Of a stretch of DNA of 44,182 nt, positions 34,674 to 44,182 are shown in pieces (within the stretch, counting starts at the first letter, position 1; every line of letters begins with the position of its first letter). Location of the stretch: positions 1-44,182 of the forward strand of contig JAAMXP010003026.1 of the NCBI GenBank assembly GCA_019693395.1, written 5' to 3'. The notes under the pieces are model-generated. The model was not told the origin of the DNA. It saw only the letters and a program-made list of their open reading frames with translations, and searched no databases. Made by a program: the position numbers and the translations under genes. The stretch is from Ettlia oleoabundans (Eukaryota; Chlorophyta; Chlorophyceae; Chlamydomonadales).

Positions 34674-37068
34674 TCACTGTGGCGTGCTGTCAGCGGGCCG
34701 TGCACACAGCCGTTTGAGCCATTCGTAGCTAGTAACCATGGCTGTGCCCCAGATGGAGCTGCTGGCCATGCGAGGGGCCATGCCACGGAAAAATCCAGCC
34801 ACACCCTCCTGCCGAGCGAGCTGCACCGCGACCTGTCGCCAAGTGGGCCGCGTCAGTGCTTCCGCTGCTGCCTCTGCTGCCGCTGTAGCTCCGCCAGCGC
34901 CTGCTCCTCTCCCTGGCGCTGCTGCCGCTGCAGCTGCTATTGCCGCGTTGCCCTCAGCTGCCAAGTGGGTCGTGGACGCCGCTGTCACCGTCCCTGCTGC
35001 CCCCGCCGTCTGCAGCCGCGTTTTCACGACGTCAAGCGGGTTTGTGAGCGCAGCACTGGTGCAGCCCGTCAGTATTCCTGCTGCAGTCTGCACCCCAAGG
35101 ATCTCCCCCTCACTCCGCTGGTGGTGACCCCGCATCTTGTCCACCTGGTGCCACAGCACCTGCTGCCAAGCACCGTAGGCTCCCCACCTGCACAATTATA
35201 AGACGGAGATGTGGTTAGACAGGATAATTGAATGGAGCACACATGATGGAGAGGGGGATGTATTCATGTGTGTCTCGCAGTAATGCAGGCACTCATAAGC
35301 TCAGACAAGATAACTCGGTTGAATCTCGGTCTCTCGAGGCCACAGTGAGACAGAGATTTGTCTGAGGATTACTGATGGATCGACACAACGCATTGCTGCG
35401 TGAGCAAGGGCGGGAGCGGCTAGGAAGACACTGCCAGTGCTGCTCTCGCTGGAGGTGCAAGCGCTGCGGGGAACCCACCAGATGGCGCTGTTGGGCACAA
35501 ACATGAGGAGGGACGCTCCAAAGCCGCGGTACAGCCCCAGTACGCCCTCCTGCCGCAAAATCTGCCGCGCAAGGCGAAGCCCGGTGGTACGCCGCTGCTG
35601 CGCCGCTGTGGCAGCCGCCGCCGCGCGGCCCGTCGCGTCGCCTGCTGCACCAGCTGCTGCATTAGGGACTCCTCCATGCAGCATCAGCCGCTGTGACACG
35701 ACGTCAATTGGTACCACGATCAACTGGGAAGAAAGTGAAGCCATCGCGCCGCCAATGAAGCTTGCCGCCCCCACAGCTGTCGTGTCGGACAGCTCCAAGC
35801 GGGACAACATCTTGGCGGTAGCCGCCTTGGACACCTCCAGAGAGCTCAGGTAAATCTGCTAGGGGACACGGGTTACAGATAGTCACAGGGGTTGCGTCAC
35901 ACGCTGAGGTGCATAAAAACCACAAGCGAGGCTTTGACTGTTGCAGAGCCAAGAGCTGACTACTGCAAATCAAAGGGCTGCATGCTGCAAAGCAGAGGGG
36001 TCCCAGCCACCAAGTTGCATCAACCAACATGCAGTGCTTTCCCCCCTTTCTCTGTCGTTTGCTGTGCCGCCCCTTCCAGTCTCACCATACGGGCCGGAAA
36101 CACTGCATTCAGGGCAAGCAAATTACAGGGCTGGATCAGTGGTAACAATTCATCACTGTTACAGCAAGCGGATGCCTGCTGCTCTGGCTTGCCATTCAGG
36201 ATCCACCAGCTATCATGTTCGTGAGTTGGCTCTGACCATGCATATGCATGTGCATCAACAGGCTAAGGTGCCAGTTTTAAACCACTTGTTGTGTCTGTCT
36301 AACTCACTTCCAAACACCACCGTTCCAAAGCCCTTGTACAAGCCACGGATGCCATCATGCGCAACGACCGTCCTAGCCGTGAGGTAGGCACCCTACAGGC
36401 GCGAAAGGAAACGTCAGCAAGCTGTATGTTCAGGTTGATGTACGGTCACAGGGCAATGGCAAACATACCCCAGCATTCGCGTTGTATCTCCCCAGGACAG
36501 CGCTGTTGCTCAGGCGCCGTAGCAACATGACCACGTGTCAGCAATCGGCACCACATGTTGGCAGCTGCGGCGCTAGCAGATGCGGAGCACACCCGCCCGC
36601 CTGCTCGCCCTGCCTGCCGCACCTTGAGCCCCGACTGTGATCCCTCAAGCGCCATCTGGCGTGTCTTGATGACCGACAACGGGTAAAGGCATGCCGTAAG
36701 TCCCTGCAGGTTCCAAGTCGACACGCGCTGGCAGCGCTCAGCCTCAGCAGTGCCGGCGGCTGGCCAGCATGCATTCAACAAGCGCCAGTGGGATGTCCGC
36801 AGTTGTCAAAGATAGGCCGCAAGAAGGCATGCCATTAACCACTCTTCTCCACTCTTACCGTGAATAGCCCTGTCCCAACAATGAAAAATCGCTGCTTGTC
36901 TAGCCTGGAAAGGAGGGAAAGGCAGCGGCAGGATGGTGGTGGTGGTAAAATTGTAGCTGCGAAATCCTTACGGCAGGGTGATGCACTGCAGGGCAATAGC
37001 AATATGCTAAGCTCTGCCTAATGTGGCATTACTCACTGGTTCCAATCTATTGCAGTCCTGTCAGTCAT
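34674..37068 (-). CDS. Mitochondrial carrier protein, SLC25A44-like
   Basis: Inner-membrane transporter of the mitochondrial carrier family, closest in layout to plant At5g15640 and animal SLC25A44, which carries branched-chain amino acids; the substrate here is not known. Exons (minus): 37068-37037, 36904-36859, 36703-36623, 36392-36308, 36102-36086, 35855-35479, 35187-34674; 383 residues. Three carrier repeats are visible: YPLSVIKTR (Ser where the motif usually has Asp, as in the plant relatives), VPIDVVSQRL and NPLDVVKTRL. They are followed by GLYKGFG, GLYRGFG and FFRGMAP. Short Ala-rich matrix loops are inserted between repeat halves. The 17-nt microexon restores FG-MFPARM-IYLSSLE, matching the family. 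Start: MTDRTAIDWNQLDKQRFF. Confidence 0.93.
36086..36102 (-). other. 17-nt microexon of the carrier gene
   Basis: TGTTTCCGGCCCGTATG is flanked by an AATGCAG acceptor and a GTGAGA donor. It fills phase 1 to phase 0 exactly and encodes the family-conserved PAR segment. Automated gene finders would probably skip it. Confidence 0.85.
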
Positions 37069-37548
37069 AATGCGTCAGCCAGTCAGGTAGCGCCCGTCGC
37101 CAGAGGAGCGGCAGCGTGGCGGCAGTGGGCTGGGCGGTGACCACTGGAAGAAGTAAGCCGTGCGGCAGCTGCAAATGTAGATACAATGCCACAATACACA
37201 ACAGATGCGTCCCTGTGCGAAGGGTAGCGAGCCTGCCTTTGGGCGGCCGGCGGTTGTGGCGCAATATATGGGTCTAGCAGCGAGGAAGGAATATCGCCGG
37301 AATAGACGGTTACATGACAATGCCTGCTCCCGGTGAAGGGGGTTTGCCAGTGTGTGCACTGTGCGCAGCACGACAGCATGATGCTAGTAGCCTCCTAATT
37401 TGGTTGCTTGCATCCACCGTATAATGTATCGCACAGCCAATATTGATCGAGCGCTGGTGCACCCTATCGGCTTGTGACACACCATTGCCGCAAGTGCAGC
37501 ACTGCCGGAACACGCACATTTGCTATTCTCACCATTTGCTGGCTCAAG
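37069..37548. promoter_or_regulatory. Divergent 5' region of the carrier and CysRS genes
   Basis: 480 bp between two opposing ATG codons. Two nuclear genes for organelle proteins may share this promoter. No motif was identified. Confidence 0.45.
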
Positions 37549-40500
37549 ATGGCCCAATTGGGCACCATTCAGCTCCATCCTGCCGTCACTGCCTGGCGCG
37601 CCCTGAGGATGGGCCTCCGTCATCAGGGAGCAGTAGCAGCGAGGCGATTGGCGTGCCATCAGCAGGTGAGAAGCGTGCTGCACATCCTCGTGGGCACAAC
37701 AAGCAGAGGAAGGGGGCGCTAGGGTCGAGCCCGCTGCCGCTGCCTTGCTGGCGCTTGCTCCTGTACCCTGAACGTCACCTGCCATCTTCCTGCTGCAGTT
37801 GACGGCCCCTCGGCTGCGACCTTTCTGGCGCCAGCCAGGACAATTATGCAGTATGACATCTGCCACACAACATGCAGCCACGGCGCCTGCTGCCACAGAT
37901 GCCGCCACCGCCGTGGCACCGCCGGCAGGGCGTGGGCTTATGCTGCACAACACGCTAACACGGCAAAAGGAGGTGTTCCAGCCGCAGCAGGACCAGGGCA
38001 ACCATGTCAGCATGTATGTGTGTGGAGTTACAGTGTATGACTACAGCCATATCGGTGAGTTGGGTGTGGGGATGTTGCCTCTGCACACGGTGGCATGGCT
38101 GCAGGGCTGCATGGTAGTGCCAAGCTCAAGTTGGATTGCGGGTTGCCTCTCATTTGCCAGCAATCGTTGCATTGCTTTGGAACCTTAGCTTCTGTGCACC
38201 AAGCGCATAACTTGTGCTATGTTTTCTCTTTTCACTATACGCAATTCAACAGTGTCACACAGGCATTGACATGGAACCGCATCTTTGCAGGCCATGCTCG
38301 AGTGTACGTTGCCTTTGATGTGATCTACCGCCTTCTGCGTCACCTGGGGTACTCCGTCACCTACGTGCGCAACTTCACAGACGTCGACGATAAAATCATC
38401 GCACGGGCAGCGGCAGCGGGGGAGGACCCGCTGGCTCTCAGCCGCCGCTTCATAAACGAGTTCCACGTTGATATGGTGGGTGGGCGCATTTGTCCTTATG
38501 TCTTCTGTTGGTAGGGTGCATGGATGAATGTGTTCTTATGTTGATAGGGTGGGTGGGTGGATGTGTTCTGTTGTTGATAGGGTGCGTGGATGTATGTGTG
38601 TTCATTCCGATATGGTGTATGGATGGATGGATGTTCATGTTGATATGGTGCATGAATGGATGGGTTTTTACGTTGAAGTGGTGCATGTTGGATGGCTGGG
38701 CTGGCTGGCTATGTATGCGCGCATCAGTGGTTGGTTGCCTGGTTGGACGCATGGGTGTCTGGCTGGCTGGCAAAAGTTACTGGTGTGGTTGAGGCGGGCG
38801 GGCGGGCGGTCCGATGACGTAGTGCGGGTGATAATGCTGGTGCCTGGCTGCCTGGCTGGCTGGTGTGAATGCCTGCACGTCCACTGTATTGAGGCCTTTA
38901 CATCCCCAACTTCCAACCGACCTCGACTCCTACCAATGTTCTCCCCGCTTACAGGAGACCCTGGGCTGCCTGCCCCCCACCATGGAGCCTAAAGCCACGG
39001 ACTTTATTTCCCAGATGGTGACCATGATTGAGAGGATTATAGCAAACGGGCACGCCTACACCGTAGACGGCGATGTTTACTTTGATGTTGCATCGCTGCC
39101 GGGTTATGGCAAGCTATCTGGACGGTCGCAGGTGCGCACAGAGCTTGCCTGGTCGCTTCTTGAGCTTGACGCACATGTGGAATGCCTCCCAACACACACG
39201 CCAGGAAGTGGGATCACTGGTCCACATCCTTAGGGGGCGCCCAGGACGCAAACACAGCCAAGCATTTAGTCCGGAACGGGAGAGTAACACAAGTAGGGTG
39301 GTTTTATGCTGTTGTCACCTCAACAGCCATGGCGGTTGATTTGGCATTCGGTCCCCTACATTGCTACTGCACCCCACCCACCCATGCCATTACAGGAGGA
39401 CAACCGTGCAGGGGAGCGGGTGGCAGTGGACGAGCGAAAGCGCGGTGCCGCCGACTTTGCACTCTGGAAGGCTGCCAAGCCTGGGGAGCCAACTTGGGAC
39501 AGCCCTTGGGGCCCTGGCCGGCCAGGTGAGGCACCAGGCGCTCCTTGAATGGTCAACCGACTCGCTAGACGTGCATTGGTGCAATTTTAGCTGCTGCAAC
39601 AGCTGCATCATGACACAGTCATTGTATAGTCAGACTGCCGGAACCATAGCCTCCTCACAGCTGGGGTTTCCATACTCCCGCGAGCCTGAAACGGCAGGGC
39701 TTGCACTGATTTTACGGGTGTTGTGGGGCGCGGCTGCCTGCAGGGTGGCACATCGAGTGCAGCGCCATGATCCGGGAGGTGATGGGGGAGGTGATTGACA
39801 TCCACGGTGGCGGCAGGTGGGTGCAGTAGTGTGGCAAGCAATGCTTTCAGTGACAGCGGTGGGTGCAGCTGGCGCCGATGGTTCATGCAGCTCGGGGTAG
39901 TGGTCAGAGCTTTGCAGTGTTTAGGCATGCATTTTCAGCCGTGTGTTGTTTGGTGGGGGTTCAAGTTGCAAGGCTGCTCAGCCTGGTTGGTTCATGTGGC
40001 AGGGGCATGTACAGGGCTGCTTCCAAGCAGCGGCTAAAGAGAGCCAAGCCGGTTCGCCGTTGTTATACAACAGCCTTACCTTGCAAATTGTTGGGATGCC
40101 AGAATTACGGTCACTCTTGCCTTTGTACCGTCTACTTTCTATCTGCCCGATATGCAGGGACCTGGTATTTCCTCACCACGAGAACGAGCTGGCGCAGTCG
40201 CGAGCTGCAGCGGGCGGTTGCAGCTGCGGCCACGACCACGGAGCATCCAATGGCAATGGTAACAGCAGCAGCAGCAGCAGCAGCAGCGGAAAGGACGACT
40301 TTGTCCGCTACTGGCTGCACAACGGTGCGTGCTGCCTGCCTCATGCCATGCTTTCCATGTTGCATGGCATGCATAGAGTTTCCGGGCACCACCGGCGGCA
40401 GCAGTCTGCTTACGCAGCGGCAGCCATGTATGCTGCCTTTGACACCGCTTGCCATGTGAGCCTGCTGCGCTGCGATTACATTCGTCTCCACTCCTCGTGT

Positions 40501-42178
40501 GAGTTCTGGCCTTTGTCAGTTGTCGTGTGCCATGCTTCTTGTCTGCAGGGTTCGTGAACGTTGATAGCGAGAAGATGAGCAAGTCACTGGGCAACTTCTT
40601 TACCATCAGGTAAGCCATAATGGCATGGCTGTCCACTGACTCACTTTTTGATGCTCGCTTGCCTGGCCGACTATCTGACTGCCTGTTTGCAGGGAGGTGG
40701 TGGCGCAATACCACCCCCGGGCGCTGCGCTGGTTCCTTGTCAACACGCAGTACCGACAGCCAATCAACTACACGCAGCGAGCCCTGGAGGAGGTGAGTGG
40801 GCACCTTCAAGGGGGACCTCAACATTTACCTTGGGGCCATTGGCTGTGGGGGGTAAGTGGCAGGAGGATGTTTTGCGCTGCTGCGATGCAGTCGCTGCTG
40901 CATGCAGGGAGGCCAGTCATTAAGAGCTGCGTGAGGGTCACAGCAGCCAGCTCCTCGCATCTGCACCAGCTGCACTGGTATCCTGTGGGTGGAAACAATG
41001 CAAGGCTGTTGCTTGAAGGAAAGAAGACCGTCCCATGCTGGTTTTGCAAACGTTTCTAAGCAGGGAATGGGTAGCTGACCCCCACTCCTTTTCTTATACA
41101 ATCCTTTTTTGAACCACCTTTGCATCTGATGCAGGCCTCAGATCGAGTTTACTACCTCTACCAGACACTCGCTGATATGGCAGAAGCTTTAGGCAGCAGC
41201 GAGGAGGGGCAGGCAGCACTAGCAGCAGCCCGGCAGCAGCTAGCGCAGCCCTCCAGCGGTGGCACGGCGGCGGAAGGGCCTGGCAGCGAACTTGCGGCAG
41301 AGGTGTTAGCAGCCCTGCTTGACGACATCAACACACCGCTGGCCATCGCAGGTTTCTCTGCGCCGCTAAAGACCGCAAACGACTTGATCCACACAAAGAA
41401 GGTGCATCCAGCACGGCTGGCTGGTGTTGATTTGTCCAGTGACCTGGGTCGTGCTTAGCACTGCCTTTTGTCCAGCCTCGCTTGCTTGCACATTGTGGTG
41501 TGGTGCAATGCGATTTGGTGAGGTGTAGTGGAGTATATCATTAGCTTGTGTGCCGTATGAGTGCAGGGCAAGAAGCAGGCGGGGCGGCTGCAGACGGTGG
41601 CGGGGCACTATGCGGCGTTTGAGAGCTGCCTGGGCTTGCTGGGTTTGTGGACAGAGCAGCCGCATGAGGTGCTCCAGGAGCTGCGGCAGCTGGCGCTCAA
41701 GAGGTGAGCAACCTGCTGTGCCGTGGGAGTGTGTTGGTGTGGTTCTTCCATTTACCTGCGGATGTGCCCATTGCACTGGGGTACTGCTTTGGACTGCACG
41801 TCTTCTGTAATGATGAACGGATGGAAGCATGTTCTGGAACATTGCGATTTGATGCAGGGCTGGGCTTAGCAAAGAGGAGATTGCTGTGGCAATTGAGGAG
41901 CGAGCTGCAGCACGCATGGCAAAGGACTATGCAGCAGCGGACGCGGTGAGTACTTGAGTGACGTTCAAGAAATGCTTCTTTGATTCTTGGATACTCACGT
42001 TCTATTGACCCCAGTATCAATTCCTTGACTGAGTGTTGTTGTCGGTGCCTACCACCCCCTGCAGGTGCGGTTGCGGCTCGAGGCGGCAGGCATTCTAATC
42101 ATGGACACCCCACAGGGCACCACTTGGAAGCCTGGGCCGCGACTGAACATAGCAGAGGAGCAAAATGCAGCAGTTTGA
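37549..42178 (+). CDS. Cysteinyl-tRNA synthetase, probably organelle-targeted
   Basis: Class Ia enzyme that charges tRNA-Cys with cysteine. Exons: 37549-37665, 37799-38054, 38291-38475, 38955-39131, 39396-39525, 39744-39816, 40158-40324, 40549-40609, 40693-40792, 41135-41401, 41567-41703, 41858-41945, 42065-42178; 623 residues. Signatures: [17 protein letters not shown] (zinc Cys and HIGH, 123-126), [39 protein letters not shown] (zinc Cys), [11 protein letters not shown] and EKMSKSLGN (377-381). A Cys/His/Ser-rich insert with a run of eight Ser (AGC repeat) follows the HHENE block. Exon 1 encodes a basic, Arg/Ala-rich, acid-poor leader ([15 protein letters not shown]) typical of organelle targeting and ends in a strong CAG-GTGAGA donor. 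ATG 37853 in exon 2 would give a shorter form. All twelve introns are GT-AG. Confidence 0.94.
38467..38704 (+). repeat. 33-bp minisatellite copying a splice donor junction
   Basis: GTTGATATGGTG, the exact junction of the CysRS exon ending at 38475, heads an array. Degenerate copies start at 38507, 38540, 38573, 38606, 38639 and 38672: 40 bp to the first copy, then 33 bp each. Copies vary at a few positions, and most keep a G-GTG donor-like core and a GGATG tail. Confidence 0.9.
40264..40287 (+). repeat. (AGC)8 coding repeat in the CysRS gene
   Basis: Eight AGC codons in frame encode a Ser8 tract inside a surface insert that is absent from typical CysRS. Confidence 0.9.
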
Positions 42179-42270
42179 GCAGGCAGTTGTGGGAAAGCAT
42201 TGCAGAGAAAAAGCCCTCGGGGCGCGACAGCCTCGGGCGCTGCGCCCGTCACACCGTGATGTATAACTTG

Positions 42271-42275
42271 TGTAA
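42271..42275 (+). terminator. TGTAA poly(A) signal, CysRS
   Basis: TGTAA lies 93 bp after the CysRS stop; a second copy occurs near 42299. The next gene starts at 42511 on the same strand. Confidence 0.6.
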
Positions 42276-42510
42276 GCTAGCTCGATTGCTGCTGTACCTG
42301 TAATGAAGCTGCAGATCGCTAGAGCGAGGGATTGACTGTAGGGAAAGACTCTGACCAATGGCGCTCTTGTCTTGTGTGTGGAGCCGCTGTGCAACCGCAA
42401 CCGCTCGGCGTGGATGACTTGATGCTGGTGCCAGGTTGCCATCATGCCGACTAATCGGCAAGTTTTGGCCGTCTGCCGTCTTTAGGGCCAACAACGCTAA
42501 CAACACAGCC

Positions 42511-44012
42511 ATGGCTCCTGCAACAAAAGAGAAGGAGGCGAGCTCGGTATCCGATCGGGGCGGGTGCAGCCTAAGGTCTGAGCGCCTGCTGAAACCGCCA
42601 CTGTCCTACATTGAGCAGCATGTGAAAGCGATGAAGGAGGGACTGTGGTGAGTAGGCATTTTGAACCCCCCATTGAGCGGACGCTGTGACGCCTAGGAGA
42701 GTGCATACCCCAGCATTTTCATCCAGCGAGTGCCACAGCGTTATTCCATCAGCGCGCTCGGCAGTGTTGGCAGGTCAGGTTGCACTTCCACACTGGCGGC
42801 AGCGCAGCAGCTGGCGGCAGCACCCGGCCGGCGTCACCACGCCAGCTGCCAAGTTGCCTTCTCCGCTGGTGCAGGGATGCCGAGAAGCACAAGGACGGTT
42901 GGATCCCTCTGGTGGTGGCAGAGAACAAGCTGGGCACCTCGCTGGTCTTGGAAAAGCTGGAGGCAGTTAGGGGCTACCCAACAGCCGTCATGAACTACTC
43001 AGGGTGCAGAGCGCTGCCCGTCCACCTTCCTGCCTGCCTGCTTGCCACGTGCCTGCATGCCTGTTTGTAATCTGCTGCATGGCATGCTTTTAGTTGAATG
43101 AACTAGTTTGTTAAACCGAAGTTTGGCATTATCTGATGCCAGCCAGTGCCATTTGCTGTTCCTCCAGCCCTCCCACCGTTTGACGCCTCTCCTGATTTTC
43201 CTTGTTGCAGCATGAAGGGCATACCCGAGTGCCAGGCCGCCATGGCTGGCCTGCTGGAGCAACAACTGGTGCCGGGTCACAAGGTGGACCCTGAGCACGT
43301 GGTCCTAGCCTCAGGCAAGCAATGACTGAGTTGTACCGGTCTGACACAAGCAAAGGTTGAACCAATTCATTGCAAGCAGACGGTTTGAAACTTGGTTGCA
43401 GCCCTGGCAGCAAGTTTTACACCATTGCTAGCATGCACACCGGTTCGTCTAGGGCTTTATCAATCTCTATTTCTCTTGCCCGCAGGGTGCAGTGCACTTT
43501 TGGACAACCTGTTCTGGTGCATCTGTGACGCGGGGGATGGCATCCTCATACCCGCCCCTTACTACCCCGCATTTGACAACGACCTGCAGGCAAGGGGATT
43601 TGGTGATGCTATGTGTATCTTGTGATGTTTGAGGGTGGAGGTGGCCTTGGAATAGAGGTATGCTTGCACCGGCCATGCTGCGCTGTTGCTGTTTGCTAGT
43701 GTGATGCCTCAAGGCCTAGCACCGGCCAGCCCGTTGTTCATTAGCTTTGTTTGCTGCCGTGCAGGTCAGATGCGGGGTGCAGCCGCTTCCTTTCTACCTG
43801 GAAGAAGGGGATCCAGCAGGTGATCCTGCGGCCGCCGCCGCCGCCATTCGCTCGCAGCTGGATGCCGCAGTCGTGGCGGCGGCGGCACGGGGTGTTGCAG
43901 TGCGAGGCCTTCTAGTCACAAACCCCAACAACCCGCTGGGAACTATGTACCGAGACGAGACGATAAAGGAAATGTTGAAGTGGTGCCTGGACAACCGCAT
44001 GCACTACATCAG
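42511..44012 (+). CDS. ACC-synthase-like class I/II aminotransferase (3' truncated by window)
   Basis: PLP-dependent enzyme of the aminotransferase I/II fold, closest in feel to 1-aminocyclopropane-1-carboxylate synthase-like proteins; in algae the true reaction is often ordinary transamination. Visible exons: 42511-42647, 42875-43003, 43211-43314, 43486-43589, 43765-44012, about 240 residues, then an intron to the window edge. Seen: GWIPLVVAENKLG near the N-terminus, a Ser/Gly cofactor-phosphate region (LASGCSALLDNLFW), DAGDGILIPAPYYPAFDND, and TNPNNPLGT. The catalytic Lys block lies beyond the window. Introns 43315-43485 and 43590-43764 both start with GC (CAG-GCAAGC and CAG-GCAAGG) with no in-phase GT choice. 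The start MAPATKEKE is cytosolic in character, with no obvious transit peptide. Confidence 0.87.
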
Positions 44013-44182
44013 GTGGGGAGGGAATGTGCAGTTCCTACCGCGCTAGTCTATGCACGCAGTATTGCACCACACACCTGTGCGTATGTTGCACCTGGATATG
44101 CGATATGCCAGGATGGCGTGCTGGCATCAGGTGGCGTGCTTTTTACCTGCTGATGGTGAATACACGGCAGTTGCATACCCCC

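Noticed and set aside
38490..38992. Repetitive Cys/Met/Trp-rich frame that looks like a membrane or cysteine-rich repeat protein
   Set aside because: It is the 33-bp intron minisatellite of the CysRS gene read in an open frame, bounded by good splice sites of a conserved enzyme.

Overview
The window is nuclear DNA from a plant-like photosynthetic eukaryote, most likely a green alga (Chlorophyta, perhaps Trebouxiophyceae; the class is a guess). The genes are dense and rich in short introns. Their products match land-plant families (Deg8, CLMP1/Phox, RH13/DDX24, a plant-type mitochondrial carrier). TGTAA, the usual green-algal poly(A) signal, lies downstream of several stop codons. Exons are moderately GC-rich and code for low-complexity Ala/Gln/Ser/Glu insertions. 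No prokaryotic, viral or transposon-encoded gene was recognised.

Layout from left to right: a CACAAG repeat at the edge; a DDX24/Mak5/RH13 DEAD-box helicase (-); a lumenal Deg8-type protease (+); an uncharacterised three-exon gene (+) whose last exon has a decayed tandem copy; about 1.4 kb with one weak reading frame; a secreted tocopherol-cyclase-like protein (+); a gene-poor 3.2 kb with exon-like fragments; a THUMP/RlmL-type RNA guanine-N2 methyltransferase (+); a 16-exon TPR-PB1 protein of the CLMP1/Phox family (-) with a 34-base assembly gap in an intron; a membrane-anchored Ser/Thr kinase (+); an SLC25A44-like mitochondrial carrier (-) with a 17-nt microexon; a cysteinyl-tRNA synthetase (+) with an organelle-targeting first exon; and an ACC-synthase-like PLP aminotransferase (+) cut by the right edge. 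Three gene pairs start head to head across 0.27 to 0.48 kb, suggesting shared promoters.

The genes do not form a pathway. Many serve organelles or RNA: photosystem II protein quality control, chloroplast distribution, mitochondrial transport, aminoacylation, rRNA modification and ribosome assembly. I rebuilt exons by eye from splice signals, reading phase and protein-family alignment. For every main model the summed exon length is a whole number of codons.

The most unusual signal is at the splice-site level. At least 8 of about 76 modelled introns begin with GC instead of GT, and they cluster in a few genes. In four introns the true exon-intron junction is itself the unit of a tandem duplication or minisatellite, leaving arrays of decoy splice sites. 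I found no evidence of a new enzymatic or defence system.
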